A stretch of 64,000 nucleotides of DNA, from the NCBI GenBank assembly GCA_945861575.1, contig CAMAVD010000004.1:1-64000 (forward strand), read 5' to 3'. The notes under the pieces were generated by a model that was not told the origin of the DNA, did no database searches, and saw only the letters and a program-made list of their open reading frames with translations. Below, one piece after another: positions 40,963-50,098 of this stretch. The stretch's first letter is position 1, and the number at the start of each line of letters is the position of its first letter. The translations under genes and the position numbers were made by a program. The stretch comes from Akkermansia muciniphila. Lineage in GTDB: Bacteria; Verrucomicrobiota; Verrucomicrobiia; Limisphaerales; UBA11320.

Positions 40963-41012
40963 TCTTTCCACACCCAGCGCCTCATTTGTTGGGTAGAAAA
41001 GTGAAGGCGACA

Positions 41013-41071
41013 GCGCAAGGACTTGGAGGGAATCGAGCTCTCTGCCAAGTCCGAAGCGCCAGAATCCTTTT
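41013..41071 (+). terminator. Possible rho-independent terminator after trpE
   Basis: GCGC-AA-GGACTTGG ... CCAAGTCC-GAA-GCGC stem with bulges, followed by CAGAATCCTTTT. Confidence 0.4.
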
Positions 41072-41107
41072 GTGCTTCTGCGGGCGGGAAGCGTATGTTG
41101 CTGGCAC

Positions 41108-41725
41108 ATGGACGGCGATGAGGCTCAGATGATCGAAGGCTGCCGCGCGGGCGAACCCGCGGCCTGGGAGCTTCTCTTTGAGCGGCACTACCAGCCGTCG
41201 GCGCGCTTCGTTTGGCAGCTGAGCAACCTCCTCAACGCTGAGGACGTCGAGGAGATTTGTCAGGAAACCTTCCTGACCGTAATTCGCAGCCTCGACAGCT
41301 TCCAAGGCGGTTCGCGGCTCCAAACCTGGATCTTTCGGATCGCGGCGAATAAGGCTCATGACTACGTCGAAAAGGGACGCGCCCAGAAGCGCGGCGGCGG
41401 TGAGACCATTCTTTCGTTAAACGCGGACGATCCTATAAGCGGGCTCCCTATCGATCCGCCCAGTGGGGCGCGACGGCCGGACGAGTCGGCTGTCAGTCAG
41501 GAAATGGGAGGGCTGATCAGCGAGGCGCTGGGCCGACTTGGCGGTCCCTGTCAGGAGATCATTGAGCTTCGCTACTTCGCCGATCTGAGCTACGACGAGA
41601 TCTCCACGAGTCTGGATCTCAATCCCAAAACCGTCAGTTCCCGGTTGAGCAAGTGTTTGGACAAACTGGAGGAAATGGCACGTCCTCTCATTGCCGGGGA
41701 GAACAAAGCGACCGATTCCGTCTAA
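41108..41725 (+). CDS. RNA polymerase sigma factor, ECF/sigma-70 family
   Basis: NAEDVEEICQETFLTVIRSLDSFQGGSRLQTWIFRIAANKAHDYV; EIIELRYFADLSYDEISTSLDLNPKTVSSRLSKCLDKL. Confidence 0.92.
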   Translation: MDGDEAQMIEGCRAGEPAAWELLFERHYQPSARFVWQLSNLLNAEDVEEICQETFLTVIRSLDSFQGGSRLQTWIFRIAANKAHDYVEKGRAQKRGGGETILSLNADDPISGLPIDPPSGARRPDESAVSQEMGGLISEALGRLGGPCQEIIELRYFADLSYDEISTSLDLNPKTVSSRLSKCLDKLEEMARPLIAGENKATDSV

Positions 41726-41732
41726 TAAGCGA

Positions 41733-42890
41733 ATGTCAGACCCCTCTGACCATCCCATGGACCGCAGGCTTCAGGATTACGCGCGACAGCGACGCGAAAC
41801 TCCCGGGGCACCCACGGAATTGCATCCTGTCAATCGCAAGCTTCTGCTGCAACAGGTTAGGGACTTTTACCCTGTTGCTCGCCCTCCTTCAAGACCCATC
41901 AATGTCCGGGCGGTGTGGTGGGCTTGGGCCCGTCTGGCGACCGTCGGGATCGGGACGGCAGCGGTCGTCGTGATGGCCTTTTTTGCTTGGAGAGAGTTTC
42001 AGGTGGGACCTTCTCAAATGGCGCGTTTGGAGCCGGCCAAACCAGAAGCAACGACATTCAGCGCAGATAAGGCGTCCTCGCTCAGCATGGCCGCACGTTC
42101 CGAGGTGCGTGTAGATGCCATAAATTCGGAGAGGGTATCCGAGCCGCAAGGATTGCTCGCGAAGAACCCGTTGGCGGATCGAGAGGGCGATAGGCCGGAA
42201 TGGACTGACGGCGCGAAAAAAGCCGCTGTGGTCGGAGCATCGGCTGCCCCCGCAGCGCATGCGACCCCGGCACCTTCGCCACAAAGTGCGGGCTTCGCCT
42301 CGAGCCCGGCGGCAGGATTGACCTTGGATTTTGTGCAGACCTCGATGGGCGAGGGAGCCTCGGCCGTCACAGAGCTCACTCGATCGCGAAGATTAGAGCT
42401 CAGTCCTCGTAGCAAGGCTGCCGACTTAAGCCCCGCCCTGCTTCGAAGATTCCAGATCAATGCGGTGGACGGTCAATTGGATGTCCGGGACGGCGACGGC
42501 TCCGTTTATAGGGGCTCCATTCTCCCTGTCACCCTCGGGGGGGAGCCAGGCGCTGCTGTTCCCGGAAGCAGGCCTGTCGGCGGCTCTCCTATTGAGGGGG
42601 TGCAGGGGAACTCGCTGAACTCTCAGGCCATGATCGCTGGGCTCTATCGATTCCAAGCTCAGGGCTCCAACCGTTCGCTGCGGCAGTGGGTGGTGATGAA
42701 TGGGTATCTGAGCAACGCGGCCGGTTCGATGAAGGATGCCGATCCTCTTCCCGTGAATCAGCAGCCGACCGCAGCGTCGGCCTTGGGGAGGAGTCAGGCC
42801 TGGGAAATCCAAAGCCGTATTCAATTGGGAACCCAGACCCCGACGACTCTCAGGGCGCGCCAGGCACCGATCGCGCAGACGCCTCCATGA
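41733..42890 (+). CDS. Hypothetical single-TM protein; candidate regulator of the adjacent sigma factor
   Basis: Starts 8 nt after the sigma-factor stop; ~60-aa N-terminal segment, one TM (VGIGTAAVVVMAFFAW), then a long low-complexity region. Confidence 0.6.
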   Translation: MSDPSDHPMDRRLQDYARQRRETPGAPTELHPVNRKLLLQQVRDFYPVARPPSRPINVRAVWWAWARLATVGIGTAAVVVMAFFAWREFQVGPSQMARLEPAKPEATTFSADKASSLSMAARSEVRVDAINSERVSEPQGLLAKNPLADREGDRPEWTDGAKKAAVVGASAAPAAHATPAPSPQSAGFASSPAAGLTLDFVQTSMGEGASAVTELTRSRRLELSPRSKAADLSPALLRRFQINAVDGQLDVRDGDGSVYRGSILPVTLGGEPGAAVPGSRPVGGSPIEGVQGNSLNSQAMIAGLYRFQAQGSNRSLRQWVVMNGYLSNAAGSMKDADPLPVNQQPTAASALGRSQAWEIQSRIQLGTQTPTTLRARQAPIAQTPP

Positions 42891-43579
42891 GTTCCAAACC
42901 TCGCGTGCAGCCTGAGGACGTGGTGGATCGCTGGGCTTTCGAGCGCTCGGCTTGGGACCGCGGTTTCATGCGGCTTGCTGGGGTGGACGAGGCAGGTCGG
43001 GGTCCGCTCGCCGGTCCTGTGGTGGCGGCTGCGGTCCTACTGCCAGCCGCATGGGCTGGTGCCGGACTTCCCAATGAACTCCAGGGTCTAAACGATTCAA
43101 AAAAGGTTCCGGCGGCACGACGAGAGCGCTATTTCCAGTTCCTGCTGAGTTGCGTTGAGATCGCGCGGGGTGTGGGGATCGTTGACGCTTCGAGCATCGA
43201 CCGGATCAATATTCTACAAGCGACCTACGTGGCGATGAACGAGGCGCTGTCGCAGATAAAGCCGTCGCCCGATCACGTGCTCGTGGATGGAAACCATGTG
43301 CCGACGATCGCCCTTCCTCAGACGTCGATCGTCTCTGGTGATTCGCTCAGCTATAGCATCGCTGCCGCCAGCATTCTGGCAAAGGTGACGCGCGATCATT
43401 TGATGGTGGAGTTCGATCGTCTCTACCCCGGCTACGGTTTTGCGGTGCACAAGGGCTACCCAACCCCTCAACATCTGGCAGCCCTCGCCGCTCAAGGGCC
43501 GAGCCCAATTCACCGTGTTTCCTTCGCTCCCGTGCGAGCGGTTCAAGGGGAGTTTTCCTTTCCGAGACCTTCAGATTAG
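42887..43579 (+). CDS. rnhB: Ribonuclease HII
   Basis: LAGVDEAGRGPLAGPVVAAAVLLP; LNDSKKVPAARRE; VLVDGNHVPTI; SILAKVTRDHLMVEFDRLYPGYGFAVHKGYPTPQHLAAL. ATGA overlap with the previous gene. Confidence 0.95.
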   Translation: MSSKPRVQPEDVVDRWAFERSAWDRGFMRLAGVDEAGRGPLAGPVVAAAVLLPAAWAGAGLPNELQGLNDSKKVPAARRERYFQFLLSCVEIARGVGIVDASSIDRINILQATYVAMNEALSQIKPSPDHVLVDGNHVPTIALPQTSIVSGDSLSYSIAAASILAKVTRDHLMVEFDRLYPGYGFAVHKGYPTPQHLAALAAQGPSPIHRVSFAPVRAVQGEFSFPRPSD

Positions 43580-43673
43580 GGATTGCCCGTCTCTTCTGAA
43601 TTTTTTTCTTGGCGGTGAGTGCCATCGTTTGCTAGGAATTGTGCGCCTTAAAGGAGGCAATAAAACAAAACAA

Positions 43674-44108
43674 ATGAAGACACAACCTATCCGTACATTC
43701 GTTGCCGGGCTGATTCTGGCAGCGTCTTTCAACCTTAACCCGTTCCTGCACGCTGCTGACAGCCCTCTGCAGGATGCACCTCCGGCCGCCGCTGACACGT
43801 CGGCCAGCGAGACGCCGGCAGGACTCCGCAAGCTGCCCTTTCATGGGAAGCTGGCCGCAGTGGACGCGGAGGCGAAGACCATCACTCTTCGCTATACGAC
43901 TGGAGACAAAGTCTTCCACCTCACTCCTCAGACCGAGGTTCTTAAGCACGAGAAGCCGGCGAAGTTGGACGAGGCAGTGATCGGGGACTCGGTGTCCGGA
44001 GCCTATGTCCGGAATGGAGAGCGAGCCGAACTGACCAAGCTCAACCTGGCTCGGAAGGCCGACGACAAGCCCAAAGCGGAGAAAAAAGACAAAGCCAAGA
44101 GTAAGTAG
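43674..44108 (+). CDS. Small secreted hypothetical protein with a Lys-rich C-terminus
   Basis: AAGGAGG upstream of the ATG; signal peptide MKTQPIRTFVAGLILAASFNLNPFLHAAD; FHGKLAAVDAEAKTITLRYTTGDKVFHLTPQTEV; tail KPKAEKKDKAKSK. Confidence 0.75.
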   Translation: MKTQPIRTFVAGLILAASFNLNPFLHAADSPLQDAPPAAADTSASETPAGLRKLPFHGKLAAVDAEAKTITLRYTTGDKVFHLTPQTEVLKHEKPAKLDEAVIGDSVSGAYVRNGERAELTKLNLARKADDKPKAEKKDKAKSK

Positions 44109-44123
44109 AGGGAACGCAGCAAC

Positions 44124-44172
44124 GATGAGGTCGGTGGCCACCGCCGGGAAGTTGGCGGCTACCGACCTCATC
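44124..44172. other. Strong intergenic hairpin
   Basis: GATGAGGTCGGTGGCCACC (44124-44142) pairs with GGCGGCTACCGACCTCATC (44154-44172): 17 Watson-Crick pairs, one G-U, one mismatch; 11-nt loop; no T-run. Confidence 0.7.
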
Positions 44173-44257
44173 CTTGAGACCGCACACTTCCAATCGCACC
44201 CTGCCCTGCCCTCCCATTTGACTTCGCACGCCTGATCTCTATTGTTGGTGATTAGTT

Positions 44258-45166
44258 ATGCAAATAGAGAGCCTGAAGGTGTTTTGCGATCTGGCTGAAA
44301 CCGAGAGTTTCACCCGGGCAGCTCAAATTAACGGAGTGACTCAGTCCGCCGTCAGTCAGCAGATCAGCTCACTTGAGCGTCAGTTCAAGTCCCTCCTGAT
44401 CGAGCGCAGCAAGAAAAAGTTCAGACTCACCCGTGAAGGTCAGTTGCTCTACGATTACAGCAAGCAAATCATCCAGACTTATGACGGGCTCTTCAGCAAG
44501 CTCCAGGAGATCAAGAATGTCATCTCCGGAGCGGTCCGGGTGGCGACCATTTACAGCATCGGGCTCCACGACCTGCCCCCCTATCTTAAAAGGTTTCTCA
44601 AAGCGTACCCGACCGTGAATGTTCACGTCGAGTATCGGCGTTCCAATCAGGTTTACGATGATGTCCTCAGCAATGTGGTGGATCTTGGCCTTGTAGCGTA
44701 TCCCAATAAGGATCCCAAGCTGGAGGTCGTCGCTCTTCGAAAGGACGTGATGGTTCTTATCTGCCATCCTGAGCACCCCTTGGCTAAGCGCAAAACGGTG
44801 AAGCTTGCCGAGCTTAATGGCGCCAAGTTCATCGGATTCCAGCCGGACATCCCTACGCGTCAGGCCATTGACAAAGTCCTCAAGGAGCACGAGGTCCAGG
44901 TGCAGCATGTCATGGAATTTGACAATATTGAAACGGTGAAGCGCGCCGTGGAGATCAACGCAGGCGTAGCCATTGTGCCGCAGGGCACGGTTGAGCAGGA
45001 GATATCCAAGCAGACCTTGGTTGAGACCCGACTGGAGGACGTGCAGTTCCACCGCCCGCTTGCGGCCATCTACAAGAAGAACAAGGTACTGTCGCCCGCC
45101 ATGAAGCAATTTCTTGCGATTCTTAAGAACGACAAGGCGGGGCTTCCCATTCCGGTCACCCTCTGA
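44258..45166 (+). CDS. LysR family transcriptional regulator
   Basis: MQIESLKVFCDLAETESFTRAAQINGVTQSAVSQQISSLERQFKSLLIERSKKKFRLTREGQLLYDYSKQI. Confidence 0.93.
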   Translation: MQIESLKVFCDLAETESFTRAAQINGVTQSAVSQQISSLERQFKSLLIERSKKKFRLTREGQLLYDYSKQIIQTYDGLFSKLQEIKNVISGAVRVATIYSIGLHDLPPYLKRFLKAYPTVNVHVEYRRSNQVYDDVLSNVVDLGLVAYPNKDPKLEVVALRKDVMVLICHPEHPLAKRKTVKLAELNGAKFIGFQPDIPTRQAIDKVLKEHEVQVQHVMEFDNIETVKRAVEINAGVAIVPQGTVEQEISKQTLVETRLEDVQFHRPLAAIYKKNKVLSPAMKQFLAILKNDKAGLPIPVTL

Positions 45167-45178
45167 CCTTCTGTTGGG

Positions 45179-46321
45179 CTAGCTTTCTATGCCGACCGCT
45201 TGTTGCAGGCTATTCAGGCCTGCGTCCGCCAGACGTTGCTGCAGGCCAACGACGATTTCGCGCGCGAGTGTCGGGCCCTCATACACCATGCCGCTATAGA
45301 TCTGCACGAGAGAGGCTCCAGCGGTGATCTTCTCCCAGGCGTCCTTGGCGCTGAAGATGCCTCCCACTCCAATGATCGGCAGTCGTCCGCGGGTGGATCG
45401 ATGCAGATGCCGAATGATCTCGGTGCTTCGCGCACGAAGAGGGCGGCCACTTAAACCGCCGGATTCTGCATAGATCTTCTGCCACTCAGAGTCGGCGTTT
45501 TCTGGGCGGGCTAGGGTGGTGTTGGTGGCCACGATGCCCGCCAGCCCGCAGGGCTCCGCGAGTTGGAGGATGTCATCGAGGGCTCCGAAGGTTAGATCCG
45601 GTGCGATCTTCACCAGGACGGGCTTGGACTTTATGGCGCGTCGATCGGTGCCCATTTGCTGCCCCGCTGCAAGGGCACAAGCCTGATTGTCGCTCTGCAA
45701 GCGCATCAAGATCTCTCGCAGAGAATCGGCATCCTGGAGGCGGCGCAGGTTTGGGGTGTTGGGAGAACTCACGTTGACTACAAAAAAGTCGGCCAATGGC
45801 CAGAGGGTGCGAAACGAGAAACTGTAGTCATCGGCTGCCTCCTCAAGGGGGGTGACCTTCGACTTACCTAGATTGATGCCCACGGGATGGACGGGCCAGC
45901 GCCGCAGATCTCGCCAGGTTTGCAAAGTCTTTGCCAGCGCCTCGGCTCCTGGATTATTGAACCCCATCCTATTGATCAGCGCTTCGTCGGGTGGGATTCG
46001 GAACATTCGCGGGGTGGGGTTCCCTGATTGTCCATGCCGTGTTACTCCACCCAGCTCGCTGAACCCAAAGCCAAACGACGGCCAGATAGGCGCAGCAACG
46101 GCGTGTTTGTCCATGCCGGCAGCCAAGCCGACGGGATTGGGGAAGCGGAGCCCCCAAAGCTCCATAGGGAGTTCGGGTGCTTGGCAAAAGCTTGCCGCGA
46201 GCTCACAGCCCAGATCGGAGCGGCTCATCCATGCCAAGGCCGCGAGCGTCTGGTTATGAATCTCTTCCGAACCCCGTGTGAAAAGCACGGGCCTGATGAA
46301 AGTCTTATAAAGCCAACCCAC
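45179..46321 (-). CDS. pyrD: Dihydroorotate dehydrogenase (quinone)
   Basis: GLRFPNPVGLAAGMDKHAVA; FGFSELGGVTRHGQSGNPTPRMFR; NRMGFNNPGAEAL; VNVSSPNTPNLRRLQ; GIVATNTTLAR; IIGVGGIFSAKDAWEKI. Confidence 0.94.
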   Translation of the reverse strand: MGWLYKTFIRPVLFTRGSEEIHNQTLAALAWMSRSDLGCELAASFCQAPELPMELWGLRFPNPVGLAAGMDKHAVAAPIWPSFGFGFSELGGVTRHGQSGNPTPRMFRIPPDEALINRMGFNNPGAEALAKTLQTWRDLRRWPVHPVGINLGKSKVTPLEEAADDYSFSFRTLWPLADFFVVNVSSPNTPNLRRLQDADSLREILMRLQSDNQACALAAGQQMGTDRRAIKSKPVLVKIAPDLTFGALDDILQLAEPCGLAGIVATNTTLARPENADSEWQKIYAESGGLSGRPLRARSTEIIRHLHRSTRGRLPIIGVGGIFSAKDAWEKITAGASLVQIYSGMVYEGPTLAREIVVGLQQRLADAGLNSLQQAVGIES

Positions 46322-46429
46322 GACTCAAGCAAAACGGGAAACGCTCCAGAATTCAGCACAAATCCGCAGGCGTCGTAGTCCTCACCTGCCCAGATGGATC
46401 AATAATAGCCATGAGATGATCACAAACGT

Positions 46430-47155
46430 TCAGCTGGGTTTCCCGAAGGATCGCATCATAAAGTCCGTGGAAGGCCCCGAATCACCGAGGGATAAGACGC
46501 GATCGGCCAGCTCATTCAACGCCCGCCTTGCCTGCTCGAAATGGTGGGACAGGTTATCAAAGACCTCCGAGACATGATATCTCTCCGCCAAGCGATGATG
46601 GCTGGCTTCCCTAAAGCTGGAGCGACCTAACGCTGCGTAGTATCGAAGGTCTGGAAATCCCCGTGTTTCAGCGCGGTGTCGGATTCGATCCGGAAAGAGC
46701 CCAGTCATGAACAAGGACTGATTTCCCATGTGTGCTCGAAGTTCAAAGCGGGTTCTTTCGTCCGCCTGATCGAGCGCACTGACCATCTCGTAGAAGTATT
46801 CCAGTGGGCGTCCGTCGCCGCCAACTGCGGCCAATTGACGCTCCTGGCGGGCGTATTCGGTCAAGAGTTCAGCAAGGTAGTCCGCGACCTCTCGCTCCTG
46901 GATCCCCGCCCGTCGCAGGGCATTGCGAACCAATATGTAAAAGTAGAAATGGAGGGAGGTTCGGAGGCAGAGCCTGGATTCCAGAAGTGAATGGAGAAGC
47001 GCTTCGGAGTCCAGGAGCAGATCGCGCGAGGATTCGTCGGCAAGAAGTTCCGTGAGGAACCCCTTCTCTGAGGGCTTCTTGCCCAGCACCTCCTGAATAA
47101 ACGCGATGTCCTCGGCAGTGAACTGCACCCTGCAGTTCGGTGTGATCACCTTCAT
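46430..47155 (-). CDS. Hypothetical protein, no family recognised
   Basis: Long ORF starting MKVITPNCRVQFTAEDIAFIQEVLGKKPSEKGFLTELLADES; predominantly helical-looking, Arg/Glu-rich. Confidence 0.65.
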   Translation of the reverse strand: MKVITPNCRVQFTAEDIAFIQEVLGKKPSEKGFLTELLADESSRDLLLDSEALLHSLLESRLCLRTSLHFYFYILVRNALRRAGIQEREVADYLAELLTEYARQERQLAAVGGDGRPLEYFYEMVSALDQADERTRFELRAHMGNQSLFMTGLFPDRIRHRAETRGFPDLRYYAALGRSSFREASHHRLAERYHVSEVFDNLSHHFEQARRALNELADRVLSLGDSGPSTDFMMRSFGKPS

Positions 47156-47497
47156 ATGCGACTCGTTCCTATGACGAGCAGAGCCCGGCCGCTCCGAAGC
47201 CGTCATCCAGGCTTGCTCTTCACAAACTACAAACTGCGAAGCAGGTTCAGTTCCACTCTCCGTGGTCTAAGAATCTACACTGGCCAGCCTCACGCACATT
47301 ACTACACAGTAGAGGGTAATTCAACTGACCTCGCAGGCCTCCAGACGATCCCTAAGGGGATAGCTCAGCACAAAACGGCTCCAGAGCCAGCCTCTCGGAA
47401 CAAAAAGTGGCGAGAGCGAAGCGGAGGTCTTACCTTAGCTGGCATTCACACGACGCCTGACAAAAGAGCCGAGCAATCGCCAGATCCATCGACCCGG

Positions 47498-48364
47498 ATG
47501 GCGGCCTATGGGCCCCTGCAGCGAGTGATGGAATTGAGCTTGGTGCTGGCCAGCCAGAATATTCAGGCGATGGTCGTGCCTACGCCTGACCGTGAGCTGG
47601 CTGAACTCCGTGTGGCTGACAAGGATGAGGACGCCGCCTTAGAGCATTTGCGCGAGTATCACCGCGAGAACCGGCATCGCCGCTGGCAGCACACGCTGCC
47701 AGGTCGTGCGGCTATCTTTGATGCGCAAAGCCTCACCTGGGCTGCCCTATTGCTGGTCTGTTACTTTTTCCAAACCCACGGTACCATTCCTTTCCGTGCT
47801 CAGGGGGACTTCAACTCGGATTTGCTGCGAGCAGGCGAGATTTGGCGTGCGGTGACTGCGCTGTTTCTCCACGCGGATCTGGGTCACCTTATCTCCAATC
47901 TCACCACGGGTATTGTGTTTCTCGGAATCGCGATGGCGGAATATGGCGCGGGCAGCGCCCTGCTGGCTTCAACGGCCGCTGGAGCATTCGCCAACCTTGC
48001 TGCACTCCTCTTTCGTGCAGCCCCCTACCACGGGTTGGGAGCCTCCGGGATGGTTCTGGCCGCGCTGGGATTGGTCGCAGTGCGGACGTTTCGGATTCGT
48101 GATTGGGCTCGGTCACGTGAGCTGACGATGGCTCGAGGCCTCCTGGCCGCCATGTTCCTCTTCATTCTCCACGGATTCAACCCAGCCTCGGATGTGCTGG
48201 TGCACAGTTTGGGCTTTGTGTTTGGAATTATCCTCGGGCTGATCCTGCAGCCGGTGGCGGAGTCGCAGGCACGTCAGGCACGCTGGGATAGAATCGGGAA
48301 AACCGTATTTCTGATTCTCTTCGCGGGGTGCTGGTACGCAGCTCTCCATCCCAAAGGCGCCTGA
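47498..48364 (+). CDS. Rhomboid family intramembrane serine protease with an N-terminal soluble domain
   Basis: TALFLHADLGHLISNLTTGIVFLG; YHGLGASGMVLAALGLVAVRTF (GxSG); DVLVHSLGFVFGIILG. Upstream part of the ORF is repeat-like, so start taken at MAAYGPLQ. Confidence 0.85.
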   Translation: MAAYGPLQRVMELSLVLASQNIQAMVVPTPDRELAELRVADKDEDAALEHLREYHRENRHRRWQHTLPGRAAIFDAQSLTWAALLLVCYFFQTHGTIPFRAQGDFNSDLLRAGEIWRAVTALFLHADLGHLISNLTTGIVFLGIAMAEYGAGSALLASTAAGAFANLAALLFRAAPYHGLGASGMVLAALGLVAVRTFRIRDWARSRELTMARGLLAAMFLFILHGFNPASDVLVHSLGFVFGIILGLILQPVAESQARQARWDRIGKTVFLILFAGCWYAALHPKGA

Positions 48365-48395
48365 GAGGGGCCTCTCTCATTGTTGCTGGGCGGGT

Positions 48396-50033
48396 TTACT
48401 CGGCCTGGACAGGGGTCTGTCTCAGCCGTAGTGAGCTCAGATCGAACCACGCGTCGCCCGCGCTCGCGCGGAGCTCGCAGAGCAGATCTGCTACGCCTTG
48501 CCCATCCCAGTTAAACTCGACTGTTAGGCGTGTCCAATCCACATCCCCGCTCAGGCTGATCGCGCTCCGCTCCTCCCTGCCGGCAAGTCGCAGGCCTGCA
48601 CCTTGTCGCTCTCCGAAAGGAAGGGGTCTCACGCCTGACGTTCGTACCTCCGCCGTGAACTCGTAGTGTCCGGGGGGTAGACGCAGCTGCGTACGCCATG
48701 AGGCGCTCGTCTTCGGACCCGCTTGTATGTGGAGAGTCATCTCGCGTTGATGGGCCTCCACGCGGCCTAGGGATCCCCCGTCGGGAGGGTTCCGTGGCGT
48801 CCAGTCACGCAGCTCCATTGTCCCACCGCTGAAGGCGGGGAGAGTGGCCTGGTCGGCGGCGAGTTGGCTCTGCAGGCTTTCCCGTCGCTTCACCAGGTTG
48901 CCTTGCAGACGACGACTGGCTTCCTGAAAGGCCTCCCTTTCTTCTCTCTGCACCGAATCCTCAAGTTTGGCCCTTTGTCGATCCAGTCCCTCCAAAAGGG
49001 GAGTCATCGACCCCATGCTGGAAAGAAGCTCGATGAATCGATTTCGATAGCGAACCTCTAAGGCGGGAACTTTCATCAGGGATCGAGCAGCCAGGCCCGC
49101 CATCTCGGGCTTCCAGACCAGATCCGGTGTGCCGAAAAGAACATCCATGCCTTGTGGGACGAAGCTGAATTGCTTCGTGCGAGGGGCGTAGCAGAGGCGA
49201 AAATTGTTTCGGGCAAGGCAGTATCCGTCGCGATGTCCGGTGATGACCTCGAGAGCCATAAACGTCATGAACTTATCCACATCCATCCAACGCTCGGTCA
49301 GTTCCAGGCGCTTCGACACGCTGGATTCCTGCAGGGCCTGCGCTAGCAGCGCGGGAGTGGGCCAGCCCTGTGGAAGACGACGCGGTCTGGAGTCTAACTG
49401 CTCGTCAAGATCGTGTCCGATCCCAGGTTCGTAGACGACGCAGTTTGGATCGTCGAATGTCCGTCGTAGAAAGTCCTCGGTCATTCCTTCCTTGAGAACG
49501 AAAAGTCCCAGCGAACGCCCGTTCAGCGTGACTCGGGCATGTGCCACACGCGGCGCAGGTTGCCCTGCGGCACGGAACACTTCCGATCCAACCCACTCGT
49601 TGAGATAGCTGGGGTCTTCTACCGAGTTGTTCAGGTGAAACTTTAGCAGGCCATGAAAACGGGGTGACGATGCGGTCCCCTCAAAGGAGAGGGTGAGCGA
49701 TGGCTTCTCGTCGAGAGTGCGAAGGCTGCCTCGTCGTCCTTTGACATGTAGCGAGGCTCTCCCGACATAGGACGAGCTGCAGCGCACGCGAGCAGGGACA
49801 TCTGAACGAGGCTTGGAGCGCAAACGCTCCATGTCCAGGGTGGAAACCATGAGCTGAATCTCGGAAACCTCCACCGACTCGAAAAGATCTACTCCGGCGG
49901 CTGCCCGGGCCGCCGCCGGGTGCATCAGATTAAACCCGAGAGCGAGTAGCAGGGTGAGGGGCCGCCAAGGCCGGGAACTCGGGCGAGATTTCCCTTTCCA
50001 CGGAGCATGGGTGGCAACGCGGATCATAGGCAT
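48396..50033 (-). CDS. CotH kinase family protein
   Basis: VRCSSSYVGRASLHVKGRRGSLRTLDEKPSLTLSFEG; RFHGLLKFHLNNSVEDPSYLNEWVGSEVFRAAGQPAPRVAHARVTLNGRSLGLFVLKEGMTEDFLRRTF. Confidence 0.85.
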   Translation of the reverse strand: MPMIRVATHAPWKGKSRPSSRPWRPLTLLLALGFNLMHPAAARAAAGVDLFESVEVSEIQLMVSTLDMERLRSKPRSDVPARVRCSSSYVGRASLHVKGRRGSLRTLDEKPSLTLSFEGTASSPRFHGLLKFHLNNSVEDPSYLNEWVGSEVFRAAGQPAPRVAHARVTLNGRSLGLFVLKEGMTEDFLRRTFDDPNCVVYEPGIGHDLDEQLDSRPRRLPQGWPTPALLAQALQESSVSKRLELTERWMDVDKFMTFMALEVITGHRDGYCLARNNFRLCYAPRTKQFSFVPQGMDVLFGTPDLVWKPEMAGLAARSLMKVPALEVRYRNRFIELLSSMGSMTPLLEGLDRQRAKLEDSVQREEREAFQEASRRLQGNLVKRRESLQSQLAADQATLPAFSGGTMELRDWTPRNPPDGGSLGRVEAHQREMTLHIQAGPKTSASWRTQLRLPPGHYEFTAEVRTSGVRPLPFGERQGAGLRLAGREERSAISLSGDVDWTRLTVEFNWDGQGVADLLCELRASAGDAWFDLSSLRLRQTPVQAE

Positions 50034-50098
50034 TCGAGCCTTGGGCAGTCTGGACGATGGCCCTGCAAACGGCCGATAGACAGGGGCCTGGCAGTTGA

